A model generated the notes under the pieces. It saw only the letters and a program-made list of their open reading frames with translations, had not been told where the DNA came from and made no database searches. From Sneathiella limimaris (GTDB taxonomy: Bacteria; Pseudomonadota; Alphaproteobacteria; Sneathiellales; Sneathiellaceae): DNA of 64,000 nucleotides. A program made the translations under genes and the position numbers. Positions 17,377-30,422 of this stretch are shown here, piece by piece. How positions within the stretch are numbered: position 1 is the first letter of the stretch; the number at the start of each line of letters is the position of its first letter. The stretch spans positions 2,480,001-2,544,000 of the forward strand of contig NZ_JABBYJ010000001.1 in assembly GCF_012932565.1 (NCBI RefSeq). The letters are read 5' to 3'.

Positions 17377-18777
17377 CTAGATATGGATAACCTTCCCATA
17401 CGCATCAAGGACGGATTCGTGCATCATCTCGGACAAAGTTGGATGTGGGAAGACAGTATGCATCAACTCCACCTCCGTTGTTTCAAGGGTTTTAGCAATG
17501 CCGTAGCCCTGAATCAACTCTGTAACTTCAGCCCCGATCATATGGGCGCCCAGAAGTTCACCGGTTTTTGCATCAAATATGGTCTTAATCAGACCTTCCG
17601 GCTCTCCGAGAGCGATCGCCTTCCCGTTGCCGATAAAGGGGAATTTCCCGACTTTGAGCTCTTTTCCGGTTTTCTTGGCTTCCTCTTCGGTTAGCCCAAC
17701 AGAAGCTACCTGAGGATGGCAATAAGTACAGCCGGGAATATTTTTTGGCTCCAACGGATGTACATCTTTTAAACCAGCTATTTTTTCAACGCAGATTACG
17801 CCCTCATGAGAGGCTTTGTGTGCAAGCCAGGGTGGACCCGTCAAATCACCGATTGCATATACACCCGGCTCACCTGTTCTTGAATATTCATCCACCTCGA
17901 TATGGGTTCGATCGACCTTAATCTTAGTGCCTTCAAGTCCGATATCTTCCACATTACCGACAATACCAACGGCCATAATCACTCGATCAAAGCTTGCGGT
18001 AGACGTTTTGTCTTTGGAATCCTTAAAAGTCGCAGTGACTTCGCTTGCCGACTTCTTAAGCTCGGTAACAGTCGTTCCTTTCAGGATCTTCATTCCCTGT
18101 TTCTTAAAGGATTTTTCTGCAAGGGCTGATATATCTGCATCTTCGACAGGAAGTACGCGCTCCATCACCTCAACAACGGTAACTTCGCTGCCAAGCGCAT
18201 TAAAGAAACTCGCAAACTCGATGCCGATAGCGCCTGATCCGACCACAAGTAAGCGCTTGGGTGTGGTATCTGGAACTAGGGCTTCCTTATATGACCAGAT
18301 GAACTTGCCGTCAGGTTCCATTCCGGGGAGCGTTCTTGCACGGGCTCCCGTCGCCAGAATAATATGATCTGCAGAATAGGCTGTCTTTTTGCCGTCCGCC
18401 TCGACTTCGACAGTTTTTGAACCAGCGAGCCTTCCTTTACCCATTAGGACCGTGACTTTATTTTTTTTCAACAGACCCGAGACACCGCCTGATAACTGGG
18501 CGGCGACCTGACGGGATCTCTTGACTGTCGCCTCAAGATCGACCGACGCCTGATCCACTTTAATCCCGTATCCAGCAGCATGTTGAATGTTGCGGTAAAT
18601 ATCTGCAGTGCGGAGCAAGGCTTTGGTCGGAATACAGCCCCAGTTCAGGCAAATCCCCCCCAAATGTTCTCTCTCTACAATGGCAGATTTAAGTCCTAAT
18701 TGAGCCGCACGAATAGCGGCAACATATCCACCTGGACCTGAACCAACGACAATTACATCAAATTTTGTATCAGCCAT
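17377..18777 (-). CDS. lpd: Dihydrolipoyl dehydrogenase (E3)
   Basis: 466-residue flavoprotein disulfide reductase that re-oxidises dihydrolipoyl groups of 2-oxoacid dehydrogenases. FAD loop [12 protein letters not shown] (11-22), redox-active disulfide [13 protein letters not shown] (C43, C48), NAD loop [15 protein letters not shown], second FAD motif VYAIGDL, and the C-terminal catalytic [12 protein letters not shown]. It lies 10 bp downstream of pdhC, making this the E3 dedicated to pyruvate dehydrogenase. Confidence 0.98.
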   Translation of the reverse strand: MADTKFDVIVVGSGPGGYVAAIRAAQLGLKSAIVEREHLGGICLNWGCIPTKALLRTADIYRNIQHAAGYGIKVDQASVDLEATVKRSRQVAAQLSGGVSGLLKKNKVTVLMGKGRLAGSKTVEVEADGKKTAYSADHIILATGARARTLPGMEPDGKFIWSYKEALVPDTTPKRLLVVGSGAIGIEFASFFNALGSEVTVVEVMERVLPVEDADISALAEKSFKKQGMKILKGTTVTELKKSASEVTATFKDSKDKTSTASFDRVIMAVGIVGNVEDIGLEGTKIKVDRTHIEVDEYSRTGEPGVYAIGDLTGPPWLAHKASHEGVICVEKIAGLKDVHPLEPKNIPGCTYCHPQVASVGLTEEEAKKTGKELKVGKFPFIGNGKAIALGEPEGLIKTIFDAKTGELLGAHMIGAEVTELIQGYGIAKTLETTEVELMHTVFPHPTLSEMMHESVLDAYGKVIHI

Positions 18778-18787
18778 AATTTCCCCC

Positions 18788-20083
18788 TTACAGCATCATT
18801 GTCAGTGGCTCTTCGATATAGCCTTTGAAATATTTCAGGAGTTCGGCACCAAGCGCTCCGTCGATAACTCTGTGGTCGCAAGAAAGGGTGACTTTCATGG
18901 TTGTCGCAATGGCAACAGCGCCATCCTTGATGACGGGCTTCTGTTCCCCTGCCCCAACCGCAAGAATTGCAGATTGCGGCGGGTTGATCACAGCGGAAAA
19001 TTCCTGAATTCCAAACATCCCTAGATTGGAAATGGAGAAACAGCCTCCCTGATACTCCTCAGGCATAAGCTTTCCATCTTTAGCTTTACCCGCGAGTTCT
19101 TTCATTTCGTTTGAAATGCTGGCAAGCCCTTTTCCATCGGCGCCTTTGACAACCGGTGTTATCAATCCACCATCAACGGCAACAGCAACGGCAATATCAA
19201 TATTTTTATATTGCAGGATCTTATCACCGCCCCAGATTGCGTTAGCTGTCGGCAGTTTTTTCAGGGACAACGCGCTGGCCCGGATAATAAAATCATTCAC
19301 TGAAATTTTGTAGTCGTCCGAGCGGGAATTCAGCTCTTTACGCATTTCCAGCAGATTATCGAGCTCGCATTCAATAGTGAGATAGAAATGCGGAATTGTC
19401 TGCTTAGCCTCCGTTAGGCGGCGGGCAATGGTTTTCCGCATACCATTAAGCGGAATTTCCTCGTAGTCACCTGCTGGAGGCGGAGTAACTGGTTGTGGAG
19501 CGACGGCAGCCGTCGCGGCCGGTGCATCAGATGGTGCGCTTTGAGAGGCTTTTGCTTTTCCACCTGAAGCCAGGAACCCTTCGACATCGGCTTTTACAAT
19601 ACGGCCATGAGGTCCAGTTCCTGAAATATCGGTGAGGTTCAACCCTTCGTTGGCGGCAATGCGCCGCGCTAATGGGCTAGAGAAGATCCTACCCCCATCT
19701 CCCGATTTCGGCGCTGCAGGTGCAGGAGAAGCTGGCTTGCTGTTCTCCGCTTGAGTTGCTGGTGGATTGTCTGCTGATGGTGCTTTGCTTTCTGCAGGTT
19801 TTTCTGCAGGCGCTGCTCCTTCCAGAGCAGAGGCATCTTCGCCCTCTTCCAGCAATAAGGCTATGGGCGTATTCACCTCCACATTATCAGTTCCAGCCGC
19901 TACCAGAATTTTTCCAACAACGCCTTCATCGACGGCTTCCACCTCCATTGTAGCTTTATCTGTCTCAATTTCGGCCAGCACGTCACCAGAGGAGACGGTA
20001 TCCCCTTCTTTAACCTGCCATGTTGCTAGTTTTCCCTCTGTCATGGTTGGGGACAGAGCCGGCATCGTAATGGTAATTGGCAT
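18788..20083 (-). CDS. pdhC: Pyruvate dehydrogenase E2, dihydrolipoamide acetyltransferase
   Basis: 431 residues. An N-terminal lipoyl domain (about 1-78, lipoyl lysine K43 in [10 protein letters not shown]), an Ala/Pro-rich linker, the peripheral-subunit-binding domain (SSPLARRIAANEGLNLTDISG and GPHGRIVKADVE), a second linker, then the catalytic acetyltransferase core ending with the active-site SCDHRVIDGALGAELL. Transfers acetyl groups to CoA. A GGGAGGGG ribosome site precedes the ATG. Its lipoyl domain is nearly identical to the one at the front of PdhB. Confidence 0.98.
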   Translation of the reverse strand: MPITITMPALSPTMTEGKLATWQVKEGDTVSSGDVLAEIETDKATMEVEAVDEGVVGKILVAAGTDNVEVNTPIALLLEEGEDASALEGAAPAEKPAESKAPSADNPPATQAENSKPASPAPAAPKSGDGGRIFSSPLARRIAANEGLNLTDISGTGPHGRIVKADVEGFLASGGKAKASQSAPSDAPAATAAVAPQPVTPPPAGDYEEIPLNGMRKTIARRLTEAKQTIPHFYLTIECELDNLLEMRKELNSRSDDYKISVNDFIIRASALSLKKLPTANAIWGGDKILQYKNIDIAVAVAVDGGLITPVVKGADGKGLASISNEMKELAGKAKDGKLMPEEYQGGCFSISNLGMFGIQEFSAVINPPQSAILAVGAGEQKPVIKDGAVAIATTMKVTLSCDHRVIDGALGAELLKYFKGYIEEPLTMML

Positions 20084-20098
20084 CTTCTTTCCCCTCCC

Positions 20099-21499
20099 TT
20101 ACCGGTATGTCACAGCATTAACGGCGCTAATCACATCCTGAACACTTGGCAAGGCCAGTTTTTCAAGATTGGCCGCATATGGCATTGGCACGTCTTTGCC
20201 AGTTACTCTGAGGACCGGTGCATCTAAATAATCAAACGCTTTTTCCATGATTTGAGCACTCAATTCAGCGCCCACGCCATGTTGTGGCCACCCTTCCTCA
20301 ACCGTGACGCAGCGATTGGTTTTTTGCACAGATGCTATGATTGTATCCATATCAAGTGGACGGATTGTCCGAAGATCAATAACTTCCGCGTTTACGCCAT
20401 CTTCAGCCAGTTTTTCGGCAGCTTGCAGTGCGTAAGTCATACCCATTCCAAATGAAACAATAGTCACATCATCACCTGCCCTTGCGATTTTTGCCTTGCC
20501 AAGGGGGATCGTGAAATCGTCCAGAACAGGGACATCAAAGCTCTGCCCATAGAGGATTTCGTTTTCCAGGAAAATGACAGGGTTTGGATCGCGAATTGCT
20601 GACTTTAAAAGTCCCTTGGCGTCCGATGCAGTATGAGGGGCAACAACGATAAGCCCTGGAACATGGGCGTACCATGCTGCAAAACACTGAGAATGCTGGG
20701 CAGCAACACGAGAGGCTGCACCGTTTGGACCCCTGAACACGATCGGGCTTCCCATCTGTCCCCCGGACATATATCGGGTTTTAGCAGCGGAATTGACGAT
20801 TTGGTCGATTGCCTGCATGGCAAAGTTAAATGTCATGAACTCAACGATTGGTTTCAGTCCGTGAAAAGCGGCTCCAACACCAACGCCGGCAAAGCCATGT
20901 TCGGTAATTGGAGTGTCGATGACACGCCGGGCTCCAAACTCATCCAGTAAGCCCTGAGTAACCTTATACGCACCTTGGTATTCGGCAACTTCCTCACCCA
21001 TTATGAAGACTTTGTCGTCACCGCGCATTTCTTCTGCCATGGCGTCCCGAAGTGCTTCACGCACACTCATTTTCACCATTTCAGTGCCTGCCGGTATTTC
21101 TTCACTTGCATCATAGGCAGAAGCGGATTGAGGCTGAGGAGAAGCCGCACTTGTTGTCGCGTTTGAATCACTTGCCTCTGAGGCCTCAGGCGCAGCTTCG
21201 GCAGGCTGATTGTTGCCTGATGATGCTGAATAACTATCTAGAGCGCTGGCGTCTTCCCCTTCTTCTAAGAGAAGGGCAATTGGCGTGTTGACGGCAACAT
21301 TGTCTGTATCCCCAGCAATCAAGATTTTACCGATGGTGCCTTCATCAACGGCTTCTACTTCCATGGTAGCTTTATCGGTTTCGATTTCGGCCAATACGTC
21401 ACCAGAGGAAACTGTATCGCCTTCTTTTACAGTCCAACGCGCTAACTTCCCTTCGGTCATCGTCGGTGAAAGCGCTGGCATGAGAATTTCTGTAGGCAT
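20099..21499 (-). CDS. pdhB: Pyruvate dehydrogenase E1 beta subunit with N-terminal lipoyl domain
   Basis: 466 residues, about 130 longer than an ordinary E1 beta. Residues 1 to about 80 are a lipoyl domain (K43 in [10 protein letters not shown]), joined by a Ser/Ala/Glu-rich linker to a complete E1 beta transketolase-like domain starting at about 140 ([64 protein letters not shown]). This architecture is known from alphaproteobacterial PdhB. It lies between pdhA and pdhC. Confidence 0.97.
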   Translation of the reverse strand: MPTEILMPALSPTMTEGKLARWTVKEGDTVSSGDVLAEIETDKATMEVEAVDEGTIGKILIAGDTDNVAVNTPIALLLEEGEDASALDSYSASSGNNQPAEAAPEASEASDSNATTSAASPQPQSASAYDASEEIPAGTEMVKMSVREALRDAMAEEMRGDDKVFIMGEEVAEYQGAYKVTQGLLDEFGARRVIDTPITEHGFAGVGVGAAFHGLKPIVEFMTFNFAMQAIDQIVNSAAKTRYMSGGQMGSPIVFRGPNGAASRVAAQHSQCFAAWYAHVPGLIVVAPHTASDAKGLLKSAIRDPNPVIFLENEILYGQSFDVPVLDDFTIPLGKAKIARAGDDVTIVSFGMGMTYALQAAEKLAEDGVNAEVIDLRTIRPLDMDTIIASVQKTNRCVTVEEGWPQHGVGAELSAQIMEKAFDYLDAPVLRVTGKDVPMPYAANLEKLALPSVQDVISAVNAVTYR

Positions 21500-21533
21500 T
21501 TATATCTTCCTTTATCCCTTGTCTTGCGCTTGA

Positions 21534-22532
21534 TTAGGCGAGAATATCTGTCATCAGTTCATCTGGATGTGGTTCCGGACTTTCCTGCGCAAATTCAACG
21601 GCTTCAGCCACGATGGATTTGACGTCCCGATCAATTTCTTTCAGTTCGTCCTCTGTGTAGATTTTTTCATTGAGGAGCTTTTCACGAACCCGTTCAATCG
21701 GATCACTTTCGGCCCGCTTTTTATTGACCTCTTCTTTAGATCGGTATTTCGCTGGATCAGACATGGAGTGTCCGCGATAGCGGTAGGTCTTCATTTCCAG
21801 GATGTAGGGACCCTTTCCGCTTTTGGCCCACTCAACAGCTTTTCGGCCCGCTTCTGCAACAGCAAGCACGTCCATGCCATCCACCTGTTCACCTGGCACA
21901 CCGAAACTTTCGCCTCGACGGAAAAGTTCTGTCTGGGCTGAGGCCCGTTTAACAGAGGTTCCCATGGCGTATTCGTTATTTTCAATCACGTACACAACAG
22001 GAAGTGACCATAACTCTGCCATGTTAAAGCTTTCATAGACTTGGCCCTGATTGACTGTACCATCGCCCATGTAACAGAGAGTTGCCTGACCATTGTCCTG
22101 ATATTTTTGGCTAAATGCGAGCCCGGTTCCAAGGGGTACACAGGCCCCGACGATACCATGCCCGCCATAGAAGTTCTTTTCTTTGGAGAACATATGCATG
22201 GAGCCACCCTTACCTTTGGAGTAGCCCCCTTCCCGGCCAGTCAATTCCGCCATAACACCTTTTGGGTCCATACCGCAGGCCAGCATATGACCATGATCGC
22301 GATAGGATGTGATCACTGCATCATCGTCTGTGATTGTCGATTGCATGCCAACGACAACAGCTTCTTGTCCAATGTAGAGATGACAAAAACCGCCAATGAG
22401 GCCCATGCCATAGATTTGACCGGCTTTTTCTTCAAAACGTCGGATCAATAACATGTCCCGGTAATATTTTTGGATTTGGTCCTTGTCGACCTTCGGCGAT
22501 TTTCGGCGAGTGGTAGAGGCTTTTCGTGCCAT
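21534..22532 (-). CDS. pdhA: Pyruvate dehydrogenase E1 alpha subunit
   Basis: 332 residues. Thiamine-diphosphate enzyme subunit that decarboxylates pyruvate with PdhB. The ThDP/Mg motif is GDGTVNQGQVYESFNMA to IENNEYAMGT; the phosphorylation-loop region YRYRGHSMSDPAKYRSKEE is also present. First gene of pdhA-pdhB-pdhC-lpd-lipA. AAGGGAG lies 5-6 nt before the ATG. The upstream 290-bp leader holds a small hairpin and no ORF. Confidence 0.98.
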   Translation of the reverse strand: MARKASTTRRKSPKVDKDQIQKYYRDMLLIRRFEEKAGQIYGMGLIGGFCHLYIGQEAVVVGMQSTITDDDAVITSYRDHGHMLACGMDPKGVMAELTGREGGYSKGKGGSMHMFSKEKNFYGGHGIVGACVPLGTGLAFSQKYQDNGQATLCYMGDGTVNQGQVYESFNMAELWSLPVVYVIENNEYAMGTSVKRASAQTELFRRGESFGVPGEQVDGMDVLAVAEAGRKAVEWAKSGKGPYILEMKTYRYRGHSMSDPAKYRSKEEVNKKRAESDPIERVREKLLNEKIYTEDELKEIDRDVKSIVAEAVEFAQESPEPHPDELMTDILA

Positions 22533-22822
22533 GATAACTCCCTTGTTGAAAAGTCTGCCGTCTCCCTGTGGCGGCAGAAATTTGTCGAAATTCTTATTCG
22601 AACTGTGGCTTCTAATTAGTTAAGAAACAAGGGAATCCAATAAATTAACTCAATTATAGTTATCTGGGTTAATTATGACGCATTGCAGCATCAAGCTAAA
22701 GAAAATGCAATTATCAACGATATAAGTAATTATATTTTTCTTAGATAATTGAAATTTGTAATTTTTGAAAATCAGATGGACAATCTGCAACATAAATTGT
22801 CGTTTGTTACAGTTGTAAGCAA
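22533..22822 (-). promoter_or_regulatory. pdh operon upstream region with leader hairpin
   Basis: AT-rich interval between ftsB and pdhA without a credible ORF on either strand. A 6-bp stem CTGCCG/CGGCAG (22555-22560 with 22572-22577) lies 22 nt before the pdhA start and is followed on the minus strand by a short T run. A TATAAT hexamer reads on the minus strand at 22658-22653 without a good -35. It must contain the pdh promoter; its exact position is not evident. Confidence 0.4.
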
Positions 22823-23134
22823 CTATTTAGTATAGATGATGATCTCATCAGGATGTGCAAGCCCTAAGACTTCCCGGGCCCGTTCCTCCAACATATCCAA
22901 GTCGAGATTCTCTGGATCTAACAGCTGAACCCTTTTTTCGAGACGATTTTTCTCAAGTTCAGTGAGTTGAAGCTGAGCTGTTTCCTGCCGAACCTGCTGT
23001 TGCAGTTTCAGATAAGCAAACAATCCCCTATCTCCTTCGATCAGGTGATAGCTGAAATAGCAAACCATCAGCAACCCAAGAATGGGTGCTGTACTCGCTT
23101 TAATGCGTTTGCGTATTTCGTAACTGAGATTCAT
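22823..23134 (-). CDS. ftsB: Septum formation initiator FtsB/DivIC family protein
   Basis: 103 residues from the ATG at 23134: a short cytosolic N-terminus (NLSYEIRKRIKA), one transmembrane helix (APILGLLMVCYFSYHLIEG), then a periplasmic coiled coil (LKLQQQVRQETAQLQLTEL onward) and the DMLEERAREVLGLAHPDEIIIY end conserved in FtsB/DivIC proteins. It bridges FtsQ/FtsL in the divisome. A TTG 36 nt upstream is in frame, but the family starts at MNLSYEIR-like sequence. It lies beyond the eno terminator, so it probably has its own promoter; the eno-ftsB-pdhA order is conserved in alphaproteobacteria. Confidence 0.88.
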   Translation of the reverse strand: MNLSYEIRKRIKASTAPILGLLMVCYFSYHLIEGDRGLFAYLKLQQQVRQETAQLQLTELEKNRLEKRVQLLDPENLDLDMLEERAREVLGLAHPDEIIIYTK

Positions 23135-23229
23135 AGCTAAGAGTGAATCAAATTCGACTGCCAGGGTCAATAAGTAAATCGCTTATATGGTTAATAATTT
23201 AGGGACTTAAACTTATTTGCATCGATCAT

Positions 23230-23260
23230 AAAAAAAGCGGACCTTTTTCAGAGGTCCGCT
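23230..23260 (-). terminator. Rho-independent terminator of eno
   Basis: Perfect 9-bp GC-rich stem AGCGGACCT/AGGTCCGCT (23236-23244 with 23252-23260), 7-nt loop, followed on the minus strand by a run of T. It begins 22 nt after the eno stop codon. Confidence 0.92.
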
Positions 23261-23282
23261 TCTAAAGACTTATTGAAAGTAC

Positions 23283-24557
<1,275 letters not shown>

Positions 24558-24595
24558 TTATAGGTTCCTGTATTTCTAAGTTTGTTTCAAATTTA

Positions 24596-25429
24596 TCAAA
24601 GGTTTTTGGCAAGCTTATCGAATCCCTGCAGTCTTTTTAGCAAGTCTTCCATTTGATCAACGGGCACCATATTTGGACCATCAGAAGGTGCATTATCTGG
24701 ATCTTCATGGGTCTCCATAAAGACCATGGCCACGCCCACAGCAACAGCCGCTCGCGCAAGAACGGGCACAAATTCCCGTTGCCCGCCAGAGGTTGCCCCC
24801 TGCCCACCAGGCTGTTGAACTGAATGAGTTGCATCAAAAACGATGGGAAGACCGGTTTGCTCGGCCATAATTGGAAGCCCCCGCATATCGGAGACAAGTG
24901 TGTTATATCCAAAACTAGTCCCGCGATCGGTCAAAAGGACTTGGCTAGTGCCACTTTCCTGCATTTTGATCGCAACATTTTTCATGTCCCAAGGGGCAAG
25001 AAACTGGCCTTTTTTAACATTCACGACTTTGCCAGTCTTGGCCGCGGCGACTAGAAGATCGGTCTGGCGACACAAAAATGCAGGGATTTGCAAGACATCG
25101 ACAACAGATCCAACTTCAGCGCATTGGCTGCTTTCGTGAACGTCGGTCAGAACAGGAACAGAAAATTCCTTCTGGATCTTTTCAAAAATCGGCAGGGCTT
25201 TTTCGATCCCTAATCCCCGTTGCGTATGAATAGAAGACCGATTTGCCTTATCAAAAGAAGATTTATAGACAAAATTCATTCCAAGACGCTGGGTTATCTC
25301 AACAAGACGCCCTGCCATCTCCATCGCATGGGTCTCGCTTTCCATCTGGCATGGACCTGCGATCAACGCGAGCGGAAGATCATTGCCAACTTGAAAATTG
25401 CCGATCGTGACTTTTGAATTTGCCGTCAT
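24596..25429 (-). CDS. kdsA: 3-deoxy-8-phosphooctulonate synthase (Kdo-8-P synthase)
   Basis: 277 residues. Condenses PEP with arabinose 5-phosphate for the lipopolysaccharide sugar Kdo. Motifs: [46 protein letters not shown] and [11 protein letters not shown]. The residue before the first helix is a cysteine (C27 in IAGPCQME), where the metal-independent E. coli enzyme has asparagine, so this is the metal-dependent class. The gene lies between pyrG and eno; pyrG supplies the CTP used to activate Kdo. Confidence 0.97.
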   Translation of the reverse strand: MTANSKVTIGNFQVGNDLPLALIAGPCQMESETHAMEMAGRLVEITQRLGMNFVYKSSFDKANRSSIHTQRGLGIEKALPIFEKIQKEFSVPVLTDVHESSQCAEVGSVVDVLQIPAFLCRQTDLLVAAAKTGKVVNVKKGQFLAPWDMKNVAIKMQESGTSQVLLTDRGTSFGYNTLVSDMRGLPIMAEQTGLPIVFDATHSVQQPGGQGATSGGQREFVPVLARAAVAVGVAMVFMETHEDPDNAPSDGPNMVPVDQMEDLLKRLQGFDKLAKNL

Positions 25430-25457
25430 CTTGAAGTCCAGTCTCTATTCACAGCCA

Positions 25458-27098
<1,641 letters not shown>

Positions 27099-27127
27099 CT
27101 ATATTAAAACTAAACAGGTTCGTGAAG

Positions 27128-27155
27128 TAAAAGAGACGGTAAATTTACCGTCTCT
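27128..27155 (-). terminator. Terminator-like palindrome after secG
   Basis: Perfect palindrome with 12-nt arms (27132-27143 and 27144-27155; effective stem about 10 bp with a 4-nt loop), followed on the minus strand by TTT. It lies 10 nt after the secG stop and 42 nt before pyrG. Likely an intrinsic terminator or attenuator; symmetry also allows a protein-binding site. Confidence 0.7.
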
Positions 27156-27165
27156 CGAAAATTCT

Positions 27166-27492
27166 TTACTGGGTTGATAGAGGAGCCGCTGGTTCTGCGG
27201 GTTTGGCGGGTGCTTCCTCGGTCTGCGTCGCTCCCCCAGCCTCGTCCAATATGGATGTGGGACTGGTGTGAACACCACTCATGATCGCAAGTAAGATGCT
27301 TGTCGCAAAGAAAGCTGCTGCCAAAATCGCTGTTGTCCGCGTTAACAGATTAGCCGCACCACGGCCTGTCATAAGACCGCCGCCTGTTCCGCCGCCAATA
27401 CCAAGCGCACCACCTTCGGAACGCTGCAGCAAAACAACACCGATCAGGAAGACCGCAATCAATACATGTATGACCAAAAGGATAGTTTCCAT
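27166..27492 (-). CDS. secG: Preprotein translocase subunit SecG
   Basis: 108 residues. Auxiliary inner-membrane subunit of SecYEG. Two hydrophobic helices (ILLVIHVLIAVFLIGVVLL and TAILAAAFFATSILLAIMSG) flank the conserved QRSEGGALGIGGGTGGGLM loop; a Pro/Ala/Glu-rich tail follows, as is common in alphaproteobacteria. It lies 103 bp downstream of tpiA, the usual tpiA-secG pair; I see no tRNA in that gap. Confidence 0.95.
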   Translation of the reverse strand: METILLVIHVLIAVFLIGVVLLQRSEGGALGIGGGTGGGLMTGRGAANLLTRTTAILAAAFFATSILLAIMSGVHTSPTSILDEAGGATQTEEAPAKPAEPAAPLSTQ

Positions 27493-27595
27493 GATCCTCT
27501 AATTCCCGGGTGTTTGACGGCAATGCCGCCAGTAGTTCAAAGCAATTGCAACGGCTTCTACACCAAAGCCAAACGAATTACCAGACATATATCCT

Positions 27596-28348
27596 TTAAA
27601 TTCCGGTTTCAATGATTGGCCAGAAATCTTCTGCTGTTAGACTGGCCCCACCGACCAGACCACCGTCCACATTTTCGAGACCCATCAGCTCTGGCGCATT
27701 AGATCCTTTTACAGATCCACCATATAAAAGACGAACGCCATTAGCATCAGTCATCAGCGCAGATAACTCTGCCCTCATGTGCGCGTGAACCTCGGCAACA
27801 TCCTGAGGAGTTGGTGTTTTGCCGGTGCCAATTGCCCAAACAGGCTCATAAGCGATTACAGTGTTTTCCGCAGTAGCGCCTTCAGGTAGGCTGTTTTTAA
27901 CCTGCTCGGAAATCACATTGAGGGTTTTACCACCTTCGCGTTCCTCTAAAGTTTCACCAACGCATACAATGGCGATCAAGCCAGCGCGAATTGCGGCCTC
28001 TGCCTTGGCCTTGACTGTTTCATTGCTCTCACCGTGATCCGTGCGACGTTCGGAATGACCAACAATGCAGTATGATGCGCCAGCATCTTTCAGCATTTCT
28101 GCGCTGATATCGCCAGTGTGGGCACCAGAAACATTTGGATGACAATCTTGCCCTCCTATAGAAATCGAAGTTCCTTCGCATAAAGCAGCTAGCTCATTCA
28201 CTACAAGGGCTGGAGGGCAGATCAGAATATCACAGCCAGGATTGGCAACTGTGCTCACTTTAGCCAACAGCTCCCTGATCACTTCAGATGATTCCCCTTT
28301 TAGGCCATTCATCTTCCAGTTACCGGCAATTAATGGTCTGATCGACAT
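27596..28348 (-). CDS. tpiA: Triosephosphate isomerase
   Basis: 250-residue glycolytic TIM-barrel enzyme. Catalytic residues are visible: N10/K12 in AGNWKMNG, the histidine in CIVGHSERR, the glutamate in [16 protein letters not shown], and the phosphate loop [10 protein letters not shown]. Divergent from ppiD over 197 bp. AGGGGA precedes the ATG. Confidence 0.99.
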   Translation of the reverse strand: MSIRPLIAGNWKMNGLKGESSEVIRELLAKVSTVANPGCDILICPPALVVNELAALCEGTSISIGGQDCHPNVSGAHTGDISAEMLKDAGASYCIVGHSERRTDHGESNETVKAKAEAAIRAGLIAIVCVGETLEEREGGKTLNVISEQVKNSLPEGATAENTVIAYEPVWAIGTGKTPTPQDVAEVHAHMRAELSALMTDANGVRLLYGGSVKGSNAPELMGLENVDGGLVGGASLTAEDFWPIIETGI

Positions 28349-28545
28349 GCTCTTCCCCTCACTTCTTGGACTAGGACAGGTTCTTTACGAATATTTCCCG
28401 CTCATATGCCATTTTTTTTAGGAGAAAGATACCTCTTTGAGAATTTCCGTGTTGAGCGAGGAGGTCTTAGCTCATATCATGGCGCGCTCTAGCGGGGGTA
28501 AGTCCCTGATAACGGTTAAATAAAGACATTAAGTGTTGGGAAAAT

Positions 28546-30420
28546 ATGCTTCATTCCATGCGTAAAGGAGCCAGTGGGTGGCTCGCCAAAGGATTGCTAT
28601 TACTGTTGGTCGCAAGTTTCGGCCTTTGGGGTATTGGCGGTGACATGCTGGGAAGTTCTGTGGGCAGTGATGTTATCGAAGTTGGTGACCAGACCGTCTC
28701 CTTAGGTGAATTTCAAAGAGAATACCGGAACCGTCTAAATCAGGTCTCCGCTTATTTTGGACGTCAGATAACAACAGAAGAAGCGAAACAGTTCGGTGTT
28801 ACCCGAAGCACCATTGCAAGTATGAAAACGCGACTTCTGGAACAGGAACGTGTGCGGGAGCTCCATCTTGGTGTAACCGATGATCAGGTTGTCTCAGAAA
28901 TTCAAACAAATCCAAACTTCAAAAATGCAGCTGGAAATTTTGACCGTTTAAGATTTGAAACTTTGCTTCGCCAAAACGGATATTCAGAAGCTGAGTATGT
29001 AAATATCTTGAAAGATGAAATCCGTCGTCGGCAATTGATGCAAACAGTGTCCTTGTACAAAGATACAGCCCCAGCTTTCGCAGTCGATCAACTGTTCAAT
29101 CACTATCTTGAAAAAAGAGTGGCAACCTACGTGGAAGTTTCTGATAGTACCGCTGGTGACGCTCCTACCCCGACAACTGAGCAGCTACAGGCGTATATCG
29201 ACGAAAACAAAGATGCTTTTATGGCTCCAGAATACCGTAAAGCCGTTTTCCTCTATATTTCTCCTGAAGATTTTACGGATCAAGTCAATGTAACTGAAGA
29301 GCAGATCAAAGCGGAATATGAGGCTCGCTCTAGTGAGTTCATTTTGCCAGAAAAACGGGAAGTCTTCCAAATGATCTTCGATACTGAAGAACAGGCACAG
29401 GAAGCAACGGCCCGGCTGACAGGCGGCTCCGACTTCGCTGCAGTAGCAAGTGAAATGCTTCAGTTGACAGAAGCTGACATCAATCTTGGGAGTTTAACGA
29501 AAACAGAATTGCTTGATGAGTTGCAGGAACCTGTTTTTGCAACCCCCGCAGGCGGCTCAACGGCTCCTGTGAAAACCATCCTTGGCTGGCACATTCTGAA
29601 GGTCAATAAGGTTGAAGAAGGCCGGACCCGACCAATAAGTGAGGTCAAAGCAGAGCTTGAGAAAGACATTGCCCTGCGCGGGGCGGCAGACATTGTCTAT
29701 GATAAATCCATTGCTTTACAAGATGAGTTTGCAGGCGGCGCTTCAATTGAAGAAGCTGCCAACGCAATCGGGGTAAAAGCCAAGACAATTGACTGGACCG
29801 ATGCGAACGGATTGAACTTGCAGGGACAACCGTCAAACAATCTTCCAGCCCTAAATGAATTTACGGCCACCCTATTTTCCACAGAAACAGGAGTAGAGGC
29901 AGAGCTGAAAGAAGCCGGAACCGGTATTCATTATGCCTTGGAAGTAACTGATATTAAGGCTGCTGCAGTAAAAGATCTGGAGACCGTAAAAGATCAAGTT
30001 ACCGAAGCCTGGCAAGCAAATTGGCTGCATGAAGAAAACCAAAAGCAAGTCACAGCCTTACTTGAAAAAGTCAAAGGTGGAAGTTCACTTGAAAGCCTGG
30101 GTTATGCAGTTAAGACCACTGTTCCAGGCACACGAACTGGTAAGATTGCAGGTCTTGCACCTGCAGCAGTTGACAGTCTTTTCTCCCTTAAAGAGGGGGA
30201 ATTCGCTATGGGTGAGAATGATAGCAAAAATGGGTATGTCATCTTTACCGTTCGTGAAATCGTGCCTGCTGATAAAAGTAAGGACAAGGCTGTATACAGC
30301 CAGCTAACAACTGAGCTTACCGAAGGTATGAGCCGGGATCTAAACGAGCAGTATATGTCCTATCTGGAAAAGGAAATCGGTTTCTCCGTAAAAACCGGCC
30401 TGATTGAGGAATATTTCTAA
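28546..30420 (+). CDS. ppiD: Periplasmic folding chaperone/peptidyl-prolyl isomerase PpiD
   Basis: 624 residues: short cytosolic start, one membrane anchor (about 13-35, WLAKGLLLLLVASFGLWGIG), a SurA_N-like chaperone domain (SLGEFQREYRNRLNQ onward), a central parvulin PPIase domain (about 235-370, with QMIFDTEEQAQEATARL and LGWHILKVNKVEEG) and a C-terminal chaperone-like region. Assists folding of secreted proteins at the SecYEG exit. It ends 2 nt before trpE, so the first trp gene is probably co-transcribed with it. The 197-bp upstream gap contains the divergent tpiA and ppiD promoters, which I could not resolve. Confidence 0.93.
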   Translation: MLHSMRKGASGWLAKGLLLLLVASFGLWGIGGDMLGSSVGSDVIEVGDQTVSLGEFQREYRNRLNQVSAYFGRQITTEEAKQFGVTRSTIASMKTRLLEQERVRELHLGVTDDQVVSEIQTNPNFKNAAGNFDRLRFETLLRQNGYSEAEYVNILKDEIRRRQLMQTVSLYKDTAPAFAVDQLFNHYLEKRVATYVEVSDSTAGDAPTPTTEQLQAYIDENKDAFMAPEYRKAVFLYISPEDFTDQVNVTEEQIKAEYEARSSEFILPEKREVFQMIFDTEEQAQEATARLTGGSDFAAVASEMLQLTEADINLGSLTKTELLDELQEPVFATPAGGSTAPVKTILGWHILKVNKVEEGRTRPISEVKAELEKDIALRGAADIVYDKSIALQDEFAGGASIEEAANAIGVKAKTIDWTDANGLNLQGQPSNNLPALNEFTATLFSTETGVEAELKEAGTGIHYALEVTDIKAAAVKDLETVKDQVTEAWQANWLHEENQKQVTALLEKVKGGSSLESLGYAVKTTVPGTRTGKIAGLAPAAVDSLFSLKEGEFAMGENDSKNGYVIFTVREIVPADKSKDKAVYSQLTTELTEGMSRDLNEQYMSYLEKEIGFSVKTGLIEEYF

Positions 30421-30422
30421 TT

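Noticed and set aside
27493-27595. tRNA gene between tpiA and secG, as in enterobacteria
   Set aside because: No cloverleaf or T-loop sequence could be found; only a short CGGCA/TGCCG repeat is present.
28488-28530. 14-codon ORF with an AGGAGG motif upstream of ppiD
   Set aside because: The spacing between AGGAGG and the ATG is about 14 nt, the peptide has no recognisable composition, and it is not linked to a terminator or regulatory codons.
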